In this document: one piece after another, positions 6,838-14,387 of the stretch
Layout: every line of letters starts with the position of its first letter
Position numbering within the stretch: position 1 is the first letter of the stretch
Origin: Bermanella sp041589295
GTDB taxonomy: Bacteria > Pseudomonadota > Gammaproteobacteria > Pseudomonadales > Oceanobacteraceae
Direction: 5' to 3'
Assembly (NCBI GenBank): GCA_041589295.1
Contig: JBFHVZ010000061.1
Location: forward strand, 1-17,667
DNA length: 17,667 nt
The notes under the pieces: model-generated
What the model saw: the letters and a program-made list of their open reading frames with translations, nothing else
What the model was told of the DNA's origin: nothing
Database searches by the model: none
Position numbers and translations under genes: made by a program

Positions 6838-7722
6838 ATGAGGCTGATCTTATTTTTATCGTTGTTAATGTCGCCGGCACTGACCCTCGCCCATGGCATG
6901 TCCGAAGCTGATAAACAACGCATATTAGATGCGGGTGCTTTGGAATACATCGACCTCGGTGCACGCCACATGCTTACCGGCTATGACCATTTATTGTTTT
7001 TGTTGGGCGTGTTGTTCTTTTTATACAACGTGCGTGACATCGTTAAATTTATTACTGCGTTTACGTTAGGCCACTCCATCACCTTAGTGTTTGCCACCTT
7101 ACTCACCATTAAAGCCAATGCGTATCTCATTGACGCCGTCATTGCGTTAACGGTTTGCTATAAAGCGTTTGAAAACTTGGATGGTTTTAAACGTTATTTT
7201 CAAATTAAAGCGCCCAGTTTGTTATGGATGGTGTTCGGGTTTGGATTAATTCACGGCTTTGGTTTATCAACACGGTTGCAGCAACTGCCTTTGCCTGAAG
7301 ACGGTTTGGTGTTAAACATTTTAGCGTTTAACGTGGGCGTAGAATTAGGTCAGATCGTTGCGTTATGTGTGATGTTGTTGGTGTTAGCGGCTTGGCGTAA
7401 ACGTGAATCGTTTGGGAATTTCGCCAAGGCTTGTAACGGTTTGCTGATGATATTGGGTGCACTGCTATTTTTGCATCAATTACATGGCTATCAGCATTCC
7501 GTTTATTCAGATGATTTTCCGTTAAACCAAGATGACCATGCTCATACTCATGAGGACATGGAAAGCGCGAAAAAAATACAAGGTTATGGCCAGCCGTTAA
7601 TGCCTTTGATGCCGCAAGAACCTGCACCGGTTAATGCTGCGCCCGTTGAGCCTCCAGTTAAGGCAGAACACACTCATGGTAAGTCACATCGCCACGGCGA
7701 TGGTGAGCCGCACCACCATTAA
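6838..7722 (+). CDS. HupE/UreJ family membrane protein with His-rich C terminus
   Basis: 294 residues from the ATG at 6838, chosen because GAGG lies 5 nt upstream and a signal peptide begins there (MRLILFLSLLMSPALTLA, cleavage before HG). The open frame back to 6691 adds 49 residues with no family character. The family motif HMLTGYDH (44-51) is present, with a second histidine motif GLIHGFGLSTRL (137-146) and H79. About six spans follow (50-64, 68-90, 96-112, 129-145, 161-186, 200-214). HupE/UreJ proteins are linked to nickel or cobalt uptake, but this subfamily is also found without hydrogenase or urease, and neither is present here. The tail is strongly His-rich (DDHAHTHED near 232-240; HTHGKSHRHGDGEPHHH at 278-294), fitting metal storage or delivery. 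Followed 38 nt later by a small exported His-containing protein. Confidence 0.88.
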   Translation: MRLILFLSLLMSPALTLAHGMSEADKQRILDAGALEYIDLGARHMLTGYDHLLFLLGVLFFLYNVRDIVKFITAFTLGHSITLVFATLLTIKANAYLIDAVIALTVCYKAFENLDGFKRYFQIKAPSLLWMVFGFGLIHGFGLSTRLQQLPLPEDGLVLNILAFNVGVELGQIVALCVMLLVLAAWRKRESFGNFAKACNGLLMILGALLFLHQLHGYQHSVYSDDFPLNQDDHAHTHEDMESAKKIQGYGQPLMPLMPQEPAPVNAAPVEPPVKAEHTHGKSHRHGDGEPHHH

Positions 7723-7760
7723 TTTGGATTAAAACTAAGATCACTTAAAGGAAATACAAA

Positions 7761-8129
7761 ATGAATAAACGCGTTCTCACTTTGTTAAGTGCTTTGGTGT
7801 TGTCACTGCAAAGCGCTTTATTATTTGCCCATGGCGACCATCAGCACCCAAGTATGGAACCACAAGAAGCAGAGCAAGCTGCGCTGCGCGCGGCTGATTT
7901 CTTTTCTCAGCGCGACATGGGCTTAGGTTTTGGCAAGCTTGATGCGAGCTGGGCCAAGTTGGATATTAGTGCGGCTAAAGTGACGGTGCACGAAAAGAAA
8001 AAAGGCTATTTTATTGTGGGCGTCACCAACAAAGGACAGGGTAAAACCTTGTTTGTTTTGTTGTCTGATTCTGGCGATGTTTACGATGCGAATTTTAGTG
8101 GTGACTTTCCTAAGTTAAACGCGCAGTAA
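7761..8129 (+). CDS. Small exported protein, possibly DUF6488 family
   Basis: 122 residues. A clear signal peptide (MNKRVLTLLSALVLSLQSALLFA, 1-23) is followed by a mature N terminus HGDHQHP. The rest is a single small domain with LGFGKLDASWAKLDI (about 55-69) and GYFIVGVTNKGQGKTLFVLLS (split: GYFIVGVTNKG and KTLFVLLS, about 86-107), likely a beta-sheet fold. It resembles short periplasmic proteins I associate with DUF6488 and with hupE-like neighbours; that label is from memory. AAAGGA lies 8 nt before the ATG. It is 38 nt after hupE on the same strand, almost certainly co-transcribed, suggesting a periplasmic metal-binding partner. No terminator follows; the GC-rich island begins soon after. 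Confidence 0.8.
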   Translation: MNKRVLTLLSALVLSLQSALLFAHGDHQHPSMEPQEAEQAALRAADFFSQRDMGLGFGKLDASWAKLDISAAKVTVHEKKKGYFIVGVTNKGQGKTLFVLLSDSGDVYDANFSGDFPKLNAQ

Positions 8130-8445
8130 TCTTTTTTCTCAAAAGCCTACAACCTAGCCGCAGTGGGCAATCCGGAAGCCGCGCATCGCCCAAAGCAGTC
8201 TCGCACTCACACGGCAACGATGCGTTCACCCGCTGATAAGCACGACCGCGTCGAGCACTTCGCCCGTCGCGGGTCCGTCTCGCCCGCAACTTGAACCCTA
8301 CGGCATCACTCACTCGGCTCGCGTTTTAACCCGCTTGGGCTCGGGTGCTGACGGTCGTGCTTAGCATCGGACGCATCAACACCGCGTGAGCACGAGCCTG
8401 CTTTTGGCTATTGTGCAGTGCTCGTTGAATCATGAGGCGTTCTCT
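8130..8445. other. GC-rich geneless island with inverted repeats
   Basis: 316 nt between two genes with no convincing coding frame. Counting bases, 8161-8400 has 153 G+C of 240 (about 64%), while 8041-8100 just before it has 37%. It holds a 12-bp perfect inverted repeat TAAGCACGACCG (8237-8248) with CGGTCGTGCTTA (8352-8363), a 7-bp pair CGCATCG/CGATGCG (8182-8188, 8218-8224), and GAGCAC/GTGCTC (8388-8393, 8418-8423). A 67-codon minus-strand frame is arginine- and cysteine-rich and looks like a by-product of the composition. It may be a dispersed repeat, a structured RNA, or the remnant of something acquired. Confidence 0.5.
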
Positions 8446-9153
8446 TTATTCTGCAAAGAGCACGGCGTTTTCTAGCGCTTCTCGATCGGTTCGGGTAGCG
8501 TTAGCAGGTGCAGCTTCGTCGGCATAGCCGAATGACATACCAAATAAAATGCCGCGTTCTTCAGGCAATTCAAACATGGCGCGAATTGGATCTGGGAATT
8601 GCCCCAGCGCCCCTTGCATACAACTGCTGATGCCTTTTTCTTGCAGCAATAATGTGAGTGTTTGCGCGTAAATGCCGATATCCACCGCGCCCATGATGTC
8701 GAGGTACTTATCCATGGTGAAAATCGCTACATGGGGTGCATCAAAAAACGCCCAGTTTTTCAGCATGGCCATTTGGCGTTTGGCTTTGTCTTCGCGAGCA
8801 ATGCCCATGGCGGAATACAAAGCATTAGCGCTACCGAACTGACGCTCGCGGTGCACACCGTCGTAGGCCACCTTCCAATTAAAATCTGGATTCGGCACTT
8901 GCTGTGTCATCACCGCTTGAATCAGTTTGTTTTTCAGCTCGTCTTTCTTTTTGCCGCTGACCACCAATACCTGCCAAGGCTGCACATTGCAGTTGGACGG
9001 CGCTTGCTGCGCGGTGGCGAAGATATCTTTTAATAGACTGTTATCCACAGGTTCGGATTTAAAACCGCGACAGCTATGACGGTTAGCAACCACGTCACTT
9101 ACACTGGTGGGTTGGGTTGCCGTGGACGTGGTGTTGTGCTCTGAAACAGACAT
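8446..9153 (-). CDS. Nitroreductase family FMN-dependent oxidoreductase
   Basis: 235 residues with the nitroreductase fold. FMN-phosphate-binding RHSCRGF (25-31) and APSNCNVQPW (51-60) are at the N terminus. The C-terminal half has EKGISSCMQGAL (172-183) and the closing GMSFGYAD (205-212) with R221. These enzymes reduce nitro compounds or quinones with NAD(P)H as homodimers; the true substrate is usually unknown. The first 17 residues (Ser/Thr-rich) are an extension before the conserved domain. AGAGGG lies 8 nt before the ATG and is directly preceded by a 7-bp GC hairpin (9168-9186), which may affect translation. It is 115 nt downstream of dxs on the same strand but probably separately controlled. 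Confidence 0.92.
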   Translation of the reverse strand: MSVSEHNTTSTATQPTSVSDVVANRHSCRGFKSEPVDNSLLKDIFATAQQAPSNCNVQPWQVLVVSGKKKDELKNKLIQAVMTQQVPNPDFNWKVAYDGVHRERQFGSANALYSAMGIAREDKAKRQMAMLKNWAFFDAPHVAIFTMDKYLDIMGAVDIGIYAQTLTLLLQEKGISSCMQGALGQFPDPIRAMFELPEERGILFGMSFGYADEAAPANATRTDREALENAVLFAE

Positions 9154-9167
9154 GATGATGACCCTCT

Positions 9168-9186
9168 CGCGCGGTTTAGCCGCGCG
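9168..9186 (-). promoter_or_regulatory. GC hairpin abutting the nitroreductase ribosome-binding site
   Basis: CGCGCGG and CCGCGCG form a perfect 7-bp stem around a 5-nt loop. On the minus strand the stem ends directly against AGAGGG, the Shine-Dalgarno of the nitroreductase. On the plus strand it is followed by TTATTTTT, so it looks like a terminator in that direction, although no plus-strand gene needs one. It could be an RNA structure controlling translation or a DNA operator. Confidence 0.5.
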
Positions 9187-9268
9187 TTATTTTTGGTAGT
9201 GGTCACCATTCTAGGGTAGTCACACTATTCATAAACTGAATTGTATTTATGGAAGGGTATTAGTAAGG

Positions 9269-11137
9269 CTAATTCAACCGCGCCAATGCGCGCTCAATCC
9301 CAGCCGCATCTATGCCCATTTCGGCCCATTGCTGCGCCTGACTGGCGTGCTCGATGTAGCCATCGGGAATGCCCAAATGAATGGTTGGGTGTTTGATGTT
9401 CTGGCTAAGTAGGTATTCGCTTACCGCAGAGCCAGCGCCACCCATGATGGCGTTGTCTTCCAGCGTGATAAACCCAGTGTGGGTTTCGCTTAACGTTTGT
9501 AATAGCCCGTGGTCGAGGGGCTTCACAAAGCGCATATCCACCACGGTGGCGTTGTGGGTTTCGGCGGCTTTGAGGGCTTCTTGCAGCAGGGGGCCAAAAC
9601 ACAAAATGGCCACACCTGTGCCTTGGCGCACCACGCGGCCTTTACCGATTTCCACGGTGTCGAAGGCACTGCCAGCGTCTACGCCTGTGCCGCTGCCACG
9701 GGGGTAACGTACGGCCGCTGGGCCTTCAAATTCATAGGCGGTTTGCAGCAGTAAGCGACATTCGAGTTCGTCGCTTGGGGTGGCTATGACCATGTTGGGG
9801 ATACAGCGCATGAAGCTGATGTCGTATGCGCCTGCATGGGTAGGGCCGTCGGCACCGACCACGCCTGCGCGGTCGATGGCAAAGGTCACATCTAAGTTCT
9901 GTAATGCCACGTCATGCACTAATTGGTCGTAAGCACGTTGTAAAAAGGTCGAGTAAATGGCGACCACGGGCTTAGCGCCTTCGCAGGCCATGCCCGCCGC
10001 TAACGTGACAGCATGTTGTTCGGCAATGGCCACGTCGAAATAGCGGTCAGGAAAGCGCTCGCTGAATTTCACCAAGTCGGAGCCTTCACGCATGGCGGGA
10101 GTAATGGCCAGCAGCTTGTTATCGTGGGCGGCGGCGTCGCAAATCCAACGACCAAAGACATTGCTAAATGTTGGGCGTTTAACCACAGGCTTGGCATCGG
10201 CTTGTGGTTTTGGCGCGGGTGACAGCGCGTGGTATTTGATTTGGTCGGCTTCGGCAGGGGCAAAGCCTTTGCCTTTTTTAGTGATTACATGGAGAAACTG
10301 CGGGCCTTTTAAGCGACGCATGTTTTCCAGTGTTTTCACGAGCGAGGGTAAGTCGTGACCATCCACAGGGCCGATGTAGTTAAAACCGAGTTCTTCAAAC
10401 AACATGCCCGGCGTGAAAAAGCCTTTGACGTGTTCTTCGGTTTTAGAAGCCAGCTCCCACACATGCGGAATGGTGGACAGCACTTTGCGGCTGCCTTCGC
10501 GCATGCTGGCGTAGGTTTTGGACGATAGAATTTTGCTCAAGTATTTGTTCAGGCCACCGACGTTTTCTGAAATCGACATGTCGTTGTCGTTCAATATCAC
10601 CAGCATGTCGCTGTTGTCGTGTCCGGCGTGGTTCATGGCTTCGAACGCCATGCCCGCAGTCATGGCACCGTCGCCAATAATGGCGGCGACTTTTTTGTCT
10701 TTGCCTTGTTTCTTGGCGGCAATGGCCATGCCTAGCGCAGCACTGATGGAGGTAGAACTGTGACCTACGCCAAAGGTGTCGTAAGGACTTTCGCTGCGCT
10801 TTGGAAACGGCGATAAACCGTCTTTGCTGCGAATGGTCGGCAGCTGTTCGCGGCGACCCGTCAGAATTTTATGGGGGTAGGCTTGATGCCCGACGTCCCA
10901 CAGTAGTAGGTCGTTGGGGGTGTCATACACATAGTGCAGGGCGATGGTCAGCTCGACCACGCCTAAGCCTGCGCCAAAGTGGCCGCCACTTTGGCCCACA
11001 CTGTATAGCAGGAATTCCCTAAGCTCATGGGCCACGCGCGGCAACTGATCGGCCTTGAGTTGGCGCAGGTCGGCTGGCTCATTGAGGCTGTCCAACAAAG
11101 GCGTTTGCGGACGGCTTGACGGAATTTCCTGGAACAT
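9269..11137 (-). CDS. dxs: 1-deoxy-D-xylulose-5-phosphate synthase
   Basis: 622 residues, normal full length. The enzyme joins pyruvate and glyceraldehyde 3-phosphate, with thiamine diphosphate, to make DXP, the first step of the MEP isoprenoid pathway and a precursor for thiamine and pyridoxal. Visible features: SGGHFGAGLG near 50-59 with an active-site His53; the TPP/Mg motif GDGAMTAG (155-162) through NDND (183-186); catalytic Glu373 in IAEQH; the pyrimidine-domain stretch DRAGVVGADGPTHAGAYD (422-439); and YPRGSG (478-483). The C-terminal transketolase domain is complete. It is the last gene of xseB-ispA-dxs, 88 nt after ispA. The ribosome-binding site is weak (GGGTAG). No clear terminator follows. 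Confidence 0.98.
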   Translation of the reverse strand: MFQEIPSSRPQTPLLDSLNEPADLRQLKADQLPRVAHELREFLLYSVGQSGGHFGAGLGVVELTIALHYVYDTPNDLLLWDVGHQAYPHKILTGRREQLPTIRSKDGLSPFPKRSESPYDTFGVGHSSTSISAALGMAIAAKKQGKDKKVAAIIGDGAMTAGMAFEAMNHAGHDNSDMLVILNDNDMSISENVGGLNKYLSKILSSKTYASMREGSRKVLSTIPHVWELASKTEEHVKGFFTPGMLFEELGFNYIGPVDGHDLPSLVKTLENMRRLKGPQFLHVITKKGKGFAPAEADQIKYHALSPAPKPQADAKPVVKRPTFSNVFGRWICDAAAHDNKLLAITPAMREGSDLVKFSERFPDRYFDVAIAEQHAVTLAAGMACEGAKPVVAIYSTFLQRAYDQLVHDVALQNLDVTFAIDRAGVVGADGPTHAGAYDISFMRCIPNMVIATPSDELECRLLLQTAYEFEGPAAVRYPRGSGTGVDAGSAFDTVEIGKGRVVRQGTGVAILCFGPLLQEALKAAETHNATVVDMRFVKPLDHGLLQTLSETHTGFITLEDNAIMGGAGSAVSEYLLSQNIKHPTIHLGIPDGYIEHASQAQQWAEMGIDAAGIERALARLN

Positions 11138-11225
11138 CTGCTACCCAGTGACAATTGGCGTTTAAAAAGGGCCGCTATTCTACCTACTTTTAGTACGAGT
11201 ATGTAGCGCGGCGTGTGCGCTGACG

Positions 11226-12113
11226 CTAGTTGGCGCGCTCGATGATGTAATCACTGACGGCGGCCAACCATTTGGCTTGCTCGCCAAACGGGGCGAGGGC
11301 GGCGCGGGCTTGCTCATGCAGTTCGCGGGCTTTGGCTTTTGCGCCGTCTAAGCCCAGAAGCGAAACATAGGTGGGCTTATTCAGCGCAATGTCTGCGCCC
11401 TGTGCCTTGCCTAGGGTTTCGGTGTCGCTAATCACATCCAAAATATCGTCTTGTACTTGGAAGGCCAGACCAATGGCCTTGGCATATTGGCTTAGCGCGG
11501 CAAGTTGTTGCTCGCTAATGTCGGTCGCACAATGCGCGCCCATGAGTACGCTAGCGTGAATCAACGCGCCGGTTTTATGGTTGTGCATGTTTTCCAAGTA
11601 AGCCAGATCCACCTGATGGCCTACCGCGTGCAAATCAATGGATTGCCCAGCACACATACCACTACCACCACTGGCCTGCGCTAGAATCTGAATCATGGTC
11701 AGTTGTTGCTGAGCGCTAAGTTGCGCATTGGGGCGGCTGAGTAAATCAAACGCCAAGGTTTGCAATGCGTCGCCCGCTAAAATCGCGGTGGCTTCATCGT
11801 AGGCAATGTGACAGGTGGGCTTGCCGCGGCGTAAATCATCATCGTCCATGGCAGGTAAATCGTCATGCACCAACGAATAGGAATGGATCATTTCCAGCGC
11901 AGCAGCAGGGAGGTCGGCGGCACTAACGTCGGCACCACAAGCTTCAGCGGCGGCATACACCAGTACCGGACGCACGCGCTTGCCACCGTTCATCAAGCTA
12001 TAAGACATGGCTTGTTGCAGAGTATCGGCACCGCCCGTGGGGAAGTTCATTTGCGTGGTGAGGTATTCGTTCACGCGCAGCTGACACTGCTTTAAATAGT
12101 CAGCGAAATTCAC
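11226..12113 (-). CDS. ispA: Farnesyl diphosphate synthase (short-chain prenyltransferase)
   Basis: 295 residues from the GTG at 12113, close to the 299 of E. coli IspA, with an N terminus (VNFADYLKQ) aligning with the E. coli start. GAGAAG lies 6 nt upstream. The longer frame from 12185 would overlap xseB by 44 bp and adds non-family residues. It condenses IPP with DMAPP and then GPP to give farnesyl diphosphate in the cytoplasm. GGKRVRP (43-49) binds diphosphate. The first aspartate-rich motif is DDLPAMD (84-90) and the second DDILD (222-226), with the usual HKTGALI (179-185) and GLAFQVQDD (215-223). It lies 28 nt after xseB and 88 nt before dxs, so enzymes for an early and a late isoprenoid step are co-expressed. 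Confidence 0.97.
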   Translation of the reverse strand: MNFADYLKQCQLRVNEYLTTQMNFPTGGADTLQQAMSYSLMNGGKRVRPVLVYAAAEACGADVSAADLPAAALEMIHSYSLVHDDLPAMDDDDLRRGKPTCHIAYDEATAILAGDALQTLAFDLLSRPNAQLSAQQQLTMIQILAQASGGSGMCAGQSIDLHAVGHQVDLAYLENMHNHKTGALIHASVLMGAHCATDISEQQLAALSQYAKAIGLAFQVQDDILDVISDTETLGKAQGADIALNKPTYVSLLGLDGAKAKARELHEQARAALAPFGEQAKWLAAVSDYIIERAN

Positions 12114-12141
12114 TATTTGCTTCTCATATTGGCGTCGGTCA

Positions 12142-12375
12142 CTACTCGGTGTCCCCATGGAACGGCACAGCCTGACTTTGGCCATTTTCTTCCATTAAAA
12201 CTTGGACTTTTTGTTCGGCGGCGTTCAATGCCTGCTGGCACTGACGGGTCAGTTTTACACCCTGTTCAAAGGCTTGTAAGGATTGTTCCAAAGTAAATTC
12301 GCTGTTTTCCAGCTTTTCTACTAAGGACTCCAACTCGGCGAGGGACTTTTCGAAATCCACAGATTGTTTGGCCAT
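12142..12375 (-). CDS. xseB: Exodeoxyribonuclease VII small subunit
   Basis: 77 residues, typical length. XseB subunits bind the XseA catalytic subunit to form exonuclease VII, which degrades single-stranded DNA from both ends. The whole chain is the helical-hairpin PF02609 domain: FEKSLAELESLVEKLE (8-23) and LEQSLQAFEQGVKL (29-42), then a helix CQQALNAAEQKVQVL (46-60). The last 14 residues are unstructured. It is the first gene of the minus-strand operon with ispA and dxs, matching E. coli and Vibrio gene order. No clear Shine-Dalgarno precedes the ATG. Confidence 0.96.
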   Translation of the reverse strand: MAKQSVDFEKSLAELESLVEKLENSEFTLEQSLQAFEQGVKLTRQCQQALNAAEQKVQVLMEENGQSQAVPFHGDTE

Positions 12376-12408
12376 GGGGGTTCACTGATCCAAATAAAAA
12401 ACAGCGGC

Positions 12409-12437
12409 ATTGTACCGGAGTGCGTTAGCAAACTAAA
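12409..12437 (-). promoter_or_regulatory. Predicted promoter of xseB-ispA-dxs
   Basis: On the minus strand TACAAT (12409-12414) is a good -10, with a weak TTTAGT (12432-12437) 17 bp upstream. The discriminator is GCCGC. Transcription would begin near 12402, giving a leader of about 27 nt. Confidence 0.5.
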
Positions 12438-12494
12438 AGGCCACTGCCGCGCTGTACCGCGTAAAAAAGAATGTAAAAAGGCACAAGTGCGCCT

Positions 12495-12523
12495 CTGGCA
12501 AATCCACAGACCTGCCCTAGACT
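12495..12523 (+). promoter_or_regulatory. Possible sigma-70 promoter of pomA
   Basis: CTGGCA (12495-12500) and TAGACT (12518-12523) are 17 bp apart; each matches its consensus at 4 of 6 positions. I found no convincing sigma-28 (TAAA-N15-GCCGATAA) or sigma-54 promoter, although GCCGAAAA occurs at 12534-12541. Confidence 0.35.
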
Positions 12524-12563
12524 GAAATTGAGAGCCGAAAAGGATCGTTATTGGGATACTGCT

Positions 12564-13322
12564 GTGGATTTAGCTACTCTCGTCGGATTACTTGCCTGTT
12601 GGGCCATCGTTATATTTGCCATGGTGCTCGGCGGCGACCCTGCCATGTTTGTCAACGTACCCTCATTACTGATCGTAGTGGGCGGTGCTATGTTTGCCGT
12701 ACTCATGAAATTTGAACTGGGGCAGTTTCTCGCCGCCGGTAAAATCGTGGGTAAAGCCTTTAGTTTTAAACTACCCAAGCCAGAAGCCATGATCGACGAG
12801 ATCGTAGAACTGGCTGGGGAAGCCCGTAAAAACGGCCTGCTCGCCTTAGAAGGCAAAGAAGTCAGCTACGACTTTTTGGCAAAAGGCATTCAATTATTGG
12901 TGGACGGCCATGACCCCGACGTGGTGAAAAGCCTGCTCGGTAAAGATATGAAACTCTCAGCCGACCGCCACACCATAGGCACACAAATCTTCTCGCAAAT
13001 GGGTGATGTGGGTCCTGCCATGGGCATGATCGGTACACTGATCGGTCTGGTGGCCATGTTGGCCAACATGGATGACCCCAAAGCCATCGGCCCTGCCATG
13101 GCGGTGGCACTGCTCACCACACTGTACGGCGCCATGATGGCGAACATGTTTTGTATTCCCGTGGCGGATAAATGCAAATTACGGTTAGAAGAAGAGGCGC
13201 GCCTCATGGCTATGGTGCTGGATGCGCTATTGGCTATTCAGGCGGGTCAAAACCCACGTGTGATTGAATCCATTCTGCAAACCTACTTACCTGCGGGCAA
13301 ACGCAGCGAAGGCGACGGCTAA
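12564..13322 (+). CDS. pomA: Flagellar motor stator protein PomA (MotA family)
   Basis: 252 residues from the GTG at 12564, where VDLATLVGLL aligns with the MDLATL start of Vibrio PomA. GGGA lies 7 nt upstream. The frame extends to a TTG at 12528, which would add 12 charged residues before the first helix. PomA and PomB form the ion channel that drives flagellar rotation, and this version resembles the sodium-driven type. Four membrane spans: about 7-25, 31-48, 148-168 and 182-203. The segment GDVGPAMGMIGTLIGLVAML (about 150-169) is the channel helix with its two conserved prolines to either side of the inner membrane loop. LLTTLYGAMMANM (188-200) is the fourth helix. The cytoplasmic loop carries the conserved charges that touch FliG (LVDGHDPDVVKSLL). 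pomB follows after 57 nt. Confidence 0.95.
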   Translation: MDLATLVGLLACWAIVIFAMVLGGDPAMFVNVPSLLIVVGGAMFAVLMKFELGQFLAAGKIVGKAFSFKLPKPEAMIDEIVELAGEARKNGLLALEGKEVSYDFLAKGIQLLVDGHDPDVVKSLLGKDMKLSADRHTIGTQIFSQMGDVGPAMGMIGTLIGLVAMLANMDDPKAIGPAMAVALLTTLYGAMMANMFCIPVADKCKLRLEEEARLMAMVLDALLAIQAGQNPRVIESILQTYLPAGKRSEGDG

Positions 13323-13379
13323 TCTCAGTTAGGTCGGTTTGTGTGAGCAGGCCGGCCTGATGCACTAGGAGCGTTCATC

Positions 13380-14372
13380 ATGGCTGATGAAGAAGAAGAC
13401 GATTGCCCAGAATGCCCCGCGGGGCTGCCTGCGTGGTTGGCGACCTTCGGCGACCTGATGTCGTTGCTGATGTGTTTCTTCGTGCTTTTATTATCCTTCG
13501 CCGAAATGGACGCCTTAAAATTTAAGCGTCTTGCCGGGGAACTGCGCATGGCCTTTGGTGTGCAAACCGTCATCAATGCCGATGACCCGCCCAAGGGTAC
13601 CAGCGTTATTGCCAAGCATTTTAGCCCATCTATTCCCGAGCCCACGCCCATTAACGAGATAAGGCAAAAGACCTCGGACGTGACGAAAAGCTCGTTAGAG
13701 GTGCTCTGTCAGGACGCTATTACCGCGCAGACCGAAGCACAGGGCAATACCGGCAAACAAACCCGTGATGTGGTGGTGCCTAAGGATGTCGCCAAAGATG
13801 CCACGCCCGAAGAAGTGGAAGAAAAAGCGCTAGAAATGGCTACGGAACTGGAGCAAGAGATTTCAAAGGGCAAAGTGGAGCTAGAAACCCAAGGCAGCAA
13901 AATTGTTATTCGGATACGGGAGAACGGCTCGTTTGGTCCCGGCAGCGCTTACGTGCAAGACGACTTCTTGCCCGTGTTGGATAAAATCCGTGAAGTCTTG
14001 GTGGAAGTGCCGGGTCGTATCAGTGTGGAAGGTCATACAGATAATACCCCGCTAGGTCGTGGCGGTCGTTATCAAACCAACTGGGACTTAAGCGCGGCGC
14101 GCGCCGCTGCAGTTGCTGAGCAATTATTTATCGCCCCCGAAATGGACGAAAAACGCTTTATGGTGGTAGGGCATGCGCACGTGCGCCCGCTGGTGGATAA
14201 CAAAACTGCCGAAAACCGCTCTAAAAACCGCCGCGTGGAAATCATCATCGTTAAGAGTGAAGAAATCGACAACGATGACGAACCCGAACTGGATGTTGAT
14301 GGCACGCCGTTCCAAGACAAGCTGGACGCGCGCCCCGAAGACTTTGAATTGGACCGTGACGAAATTTTCTAA
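13380..14372 (+). CDS. pomB: Flagellar motor stator protein PomB (MotB family)
   Basis: 330 residues. PomB anchors the stator to peptidoglycan and carries the ion-binding aspartate. The acidic start with two cysteines (DDCPECPAG, 7-15) matches sodium-type PomB. The single membrane helix (about 22-42) holds the ion-binding D25 in TFGDLMSLLM. The plug region follows near 44-60. The linker (about 95-165) is charged and low in complexity. The OmpA-like peptidoglycan domain is complete: EGHTDNTPLG (217-226), NWDLSAARA (234-242) and NRSKNRRVEI (279-288). An acidic tail of about 35 residues lies beyond the usual end. AGGAG lies 8 nt before the ATG. Between pomA and pomB there is a 12-bp palindrome CAGGCCGGCCTG (13348-13359). 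Confidence 0.96.
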   Translation: MADEEEDDCPECPAGLPAWLATFGDLMSLLMCFFVLLLSFAEMDALKFKRLAGELRMAFGVQTVINADDPPKGTSVIAKHFSPSIPEPTPINEIRQKTSDVTKSSLEVLCQDAITAQTEAQGNTGKQTRDVVVPKDVAKDATPEEVEEKALEMATELEQEISKGKVELETQGSKIVIRIRENGSFGPGSAYVQDDFLPVLDKIREVLVEVPGRISVEGHTDNTPLGRGGRYQTNWDLSAARAAAVAEQLFIAPEMDEKRFMVVGHAHVRPLVDNKTAENRSKNRRVEIIIVKSEEIDNDDEPELDVDGTPFQDKLDARPEDFELDRDEIF

Positions 14373-14387
14373 ACGGATTGATCATAC

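Noticed and set aside
8110..8313. 67-codon minus-strand frame in the GC-rich island
   Set aside because: Arg/Cys-rich composition typical of a chance frame in GC-rich DNA; overlaps the end of the small exported protein gene; no ribosome-binding site.
8130..8445. tmRNA, RNase P RNA or integron attC site in the island
   Set aside because: None of the signature sequences I know for these were found on either strand.
9381..10763. Several plus-strand frames of 69-108 codons
   Set aside because: All are antisense to dxs, which is full length with complete catalytic motifs.
12475..12500. Sigma-54 promoter for pomA (GGCAC...GC)
   Set aside because: The GG and GC elements are one base off the required spacing and TTGC is absent.
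12528..12563. TTG start for pomA, and a sigma-28 promoter just upstream
   Set aside because: The added residues are not in Vibrio PomA, and the GTG at 12564 aligns with its start. The TAGA-to-GCCGAAAA spacing is 12, not 15.
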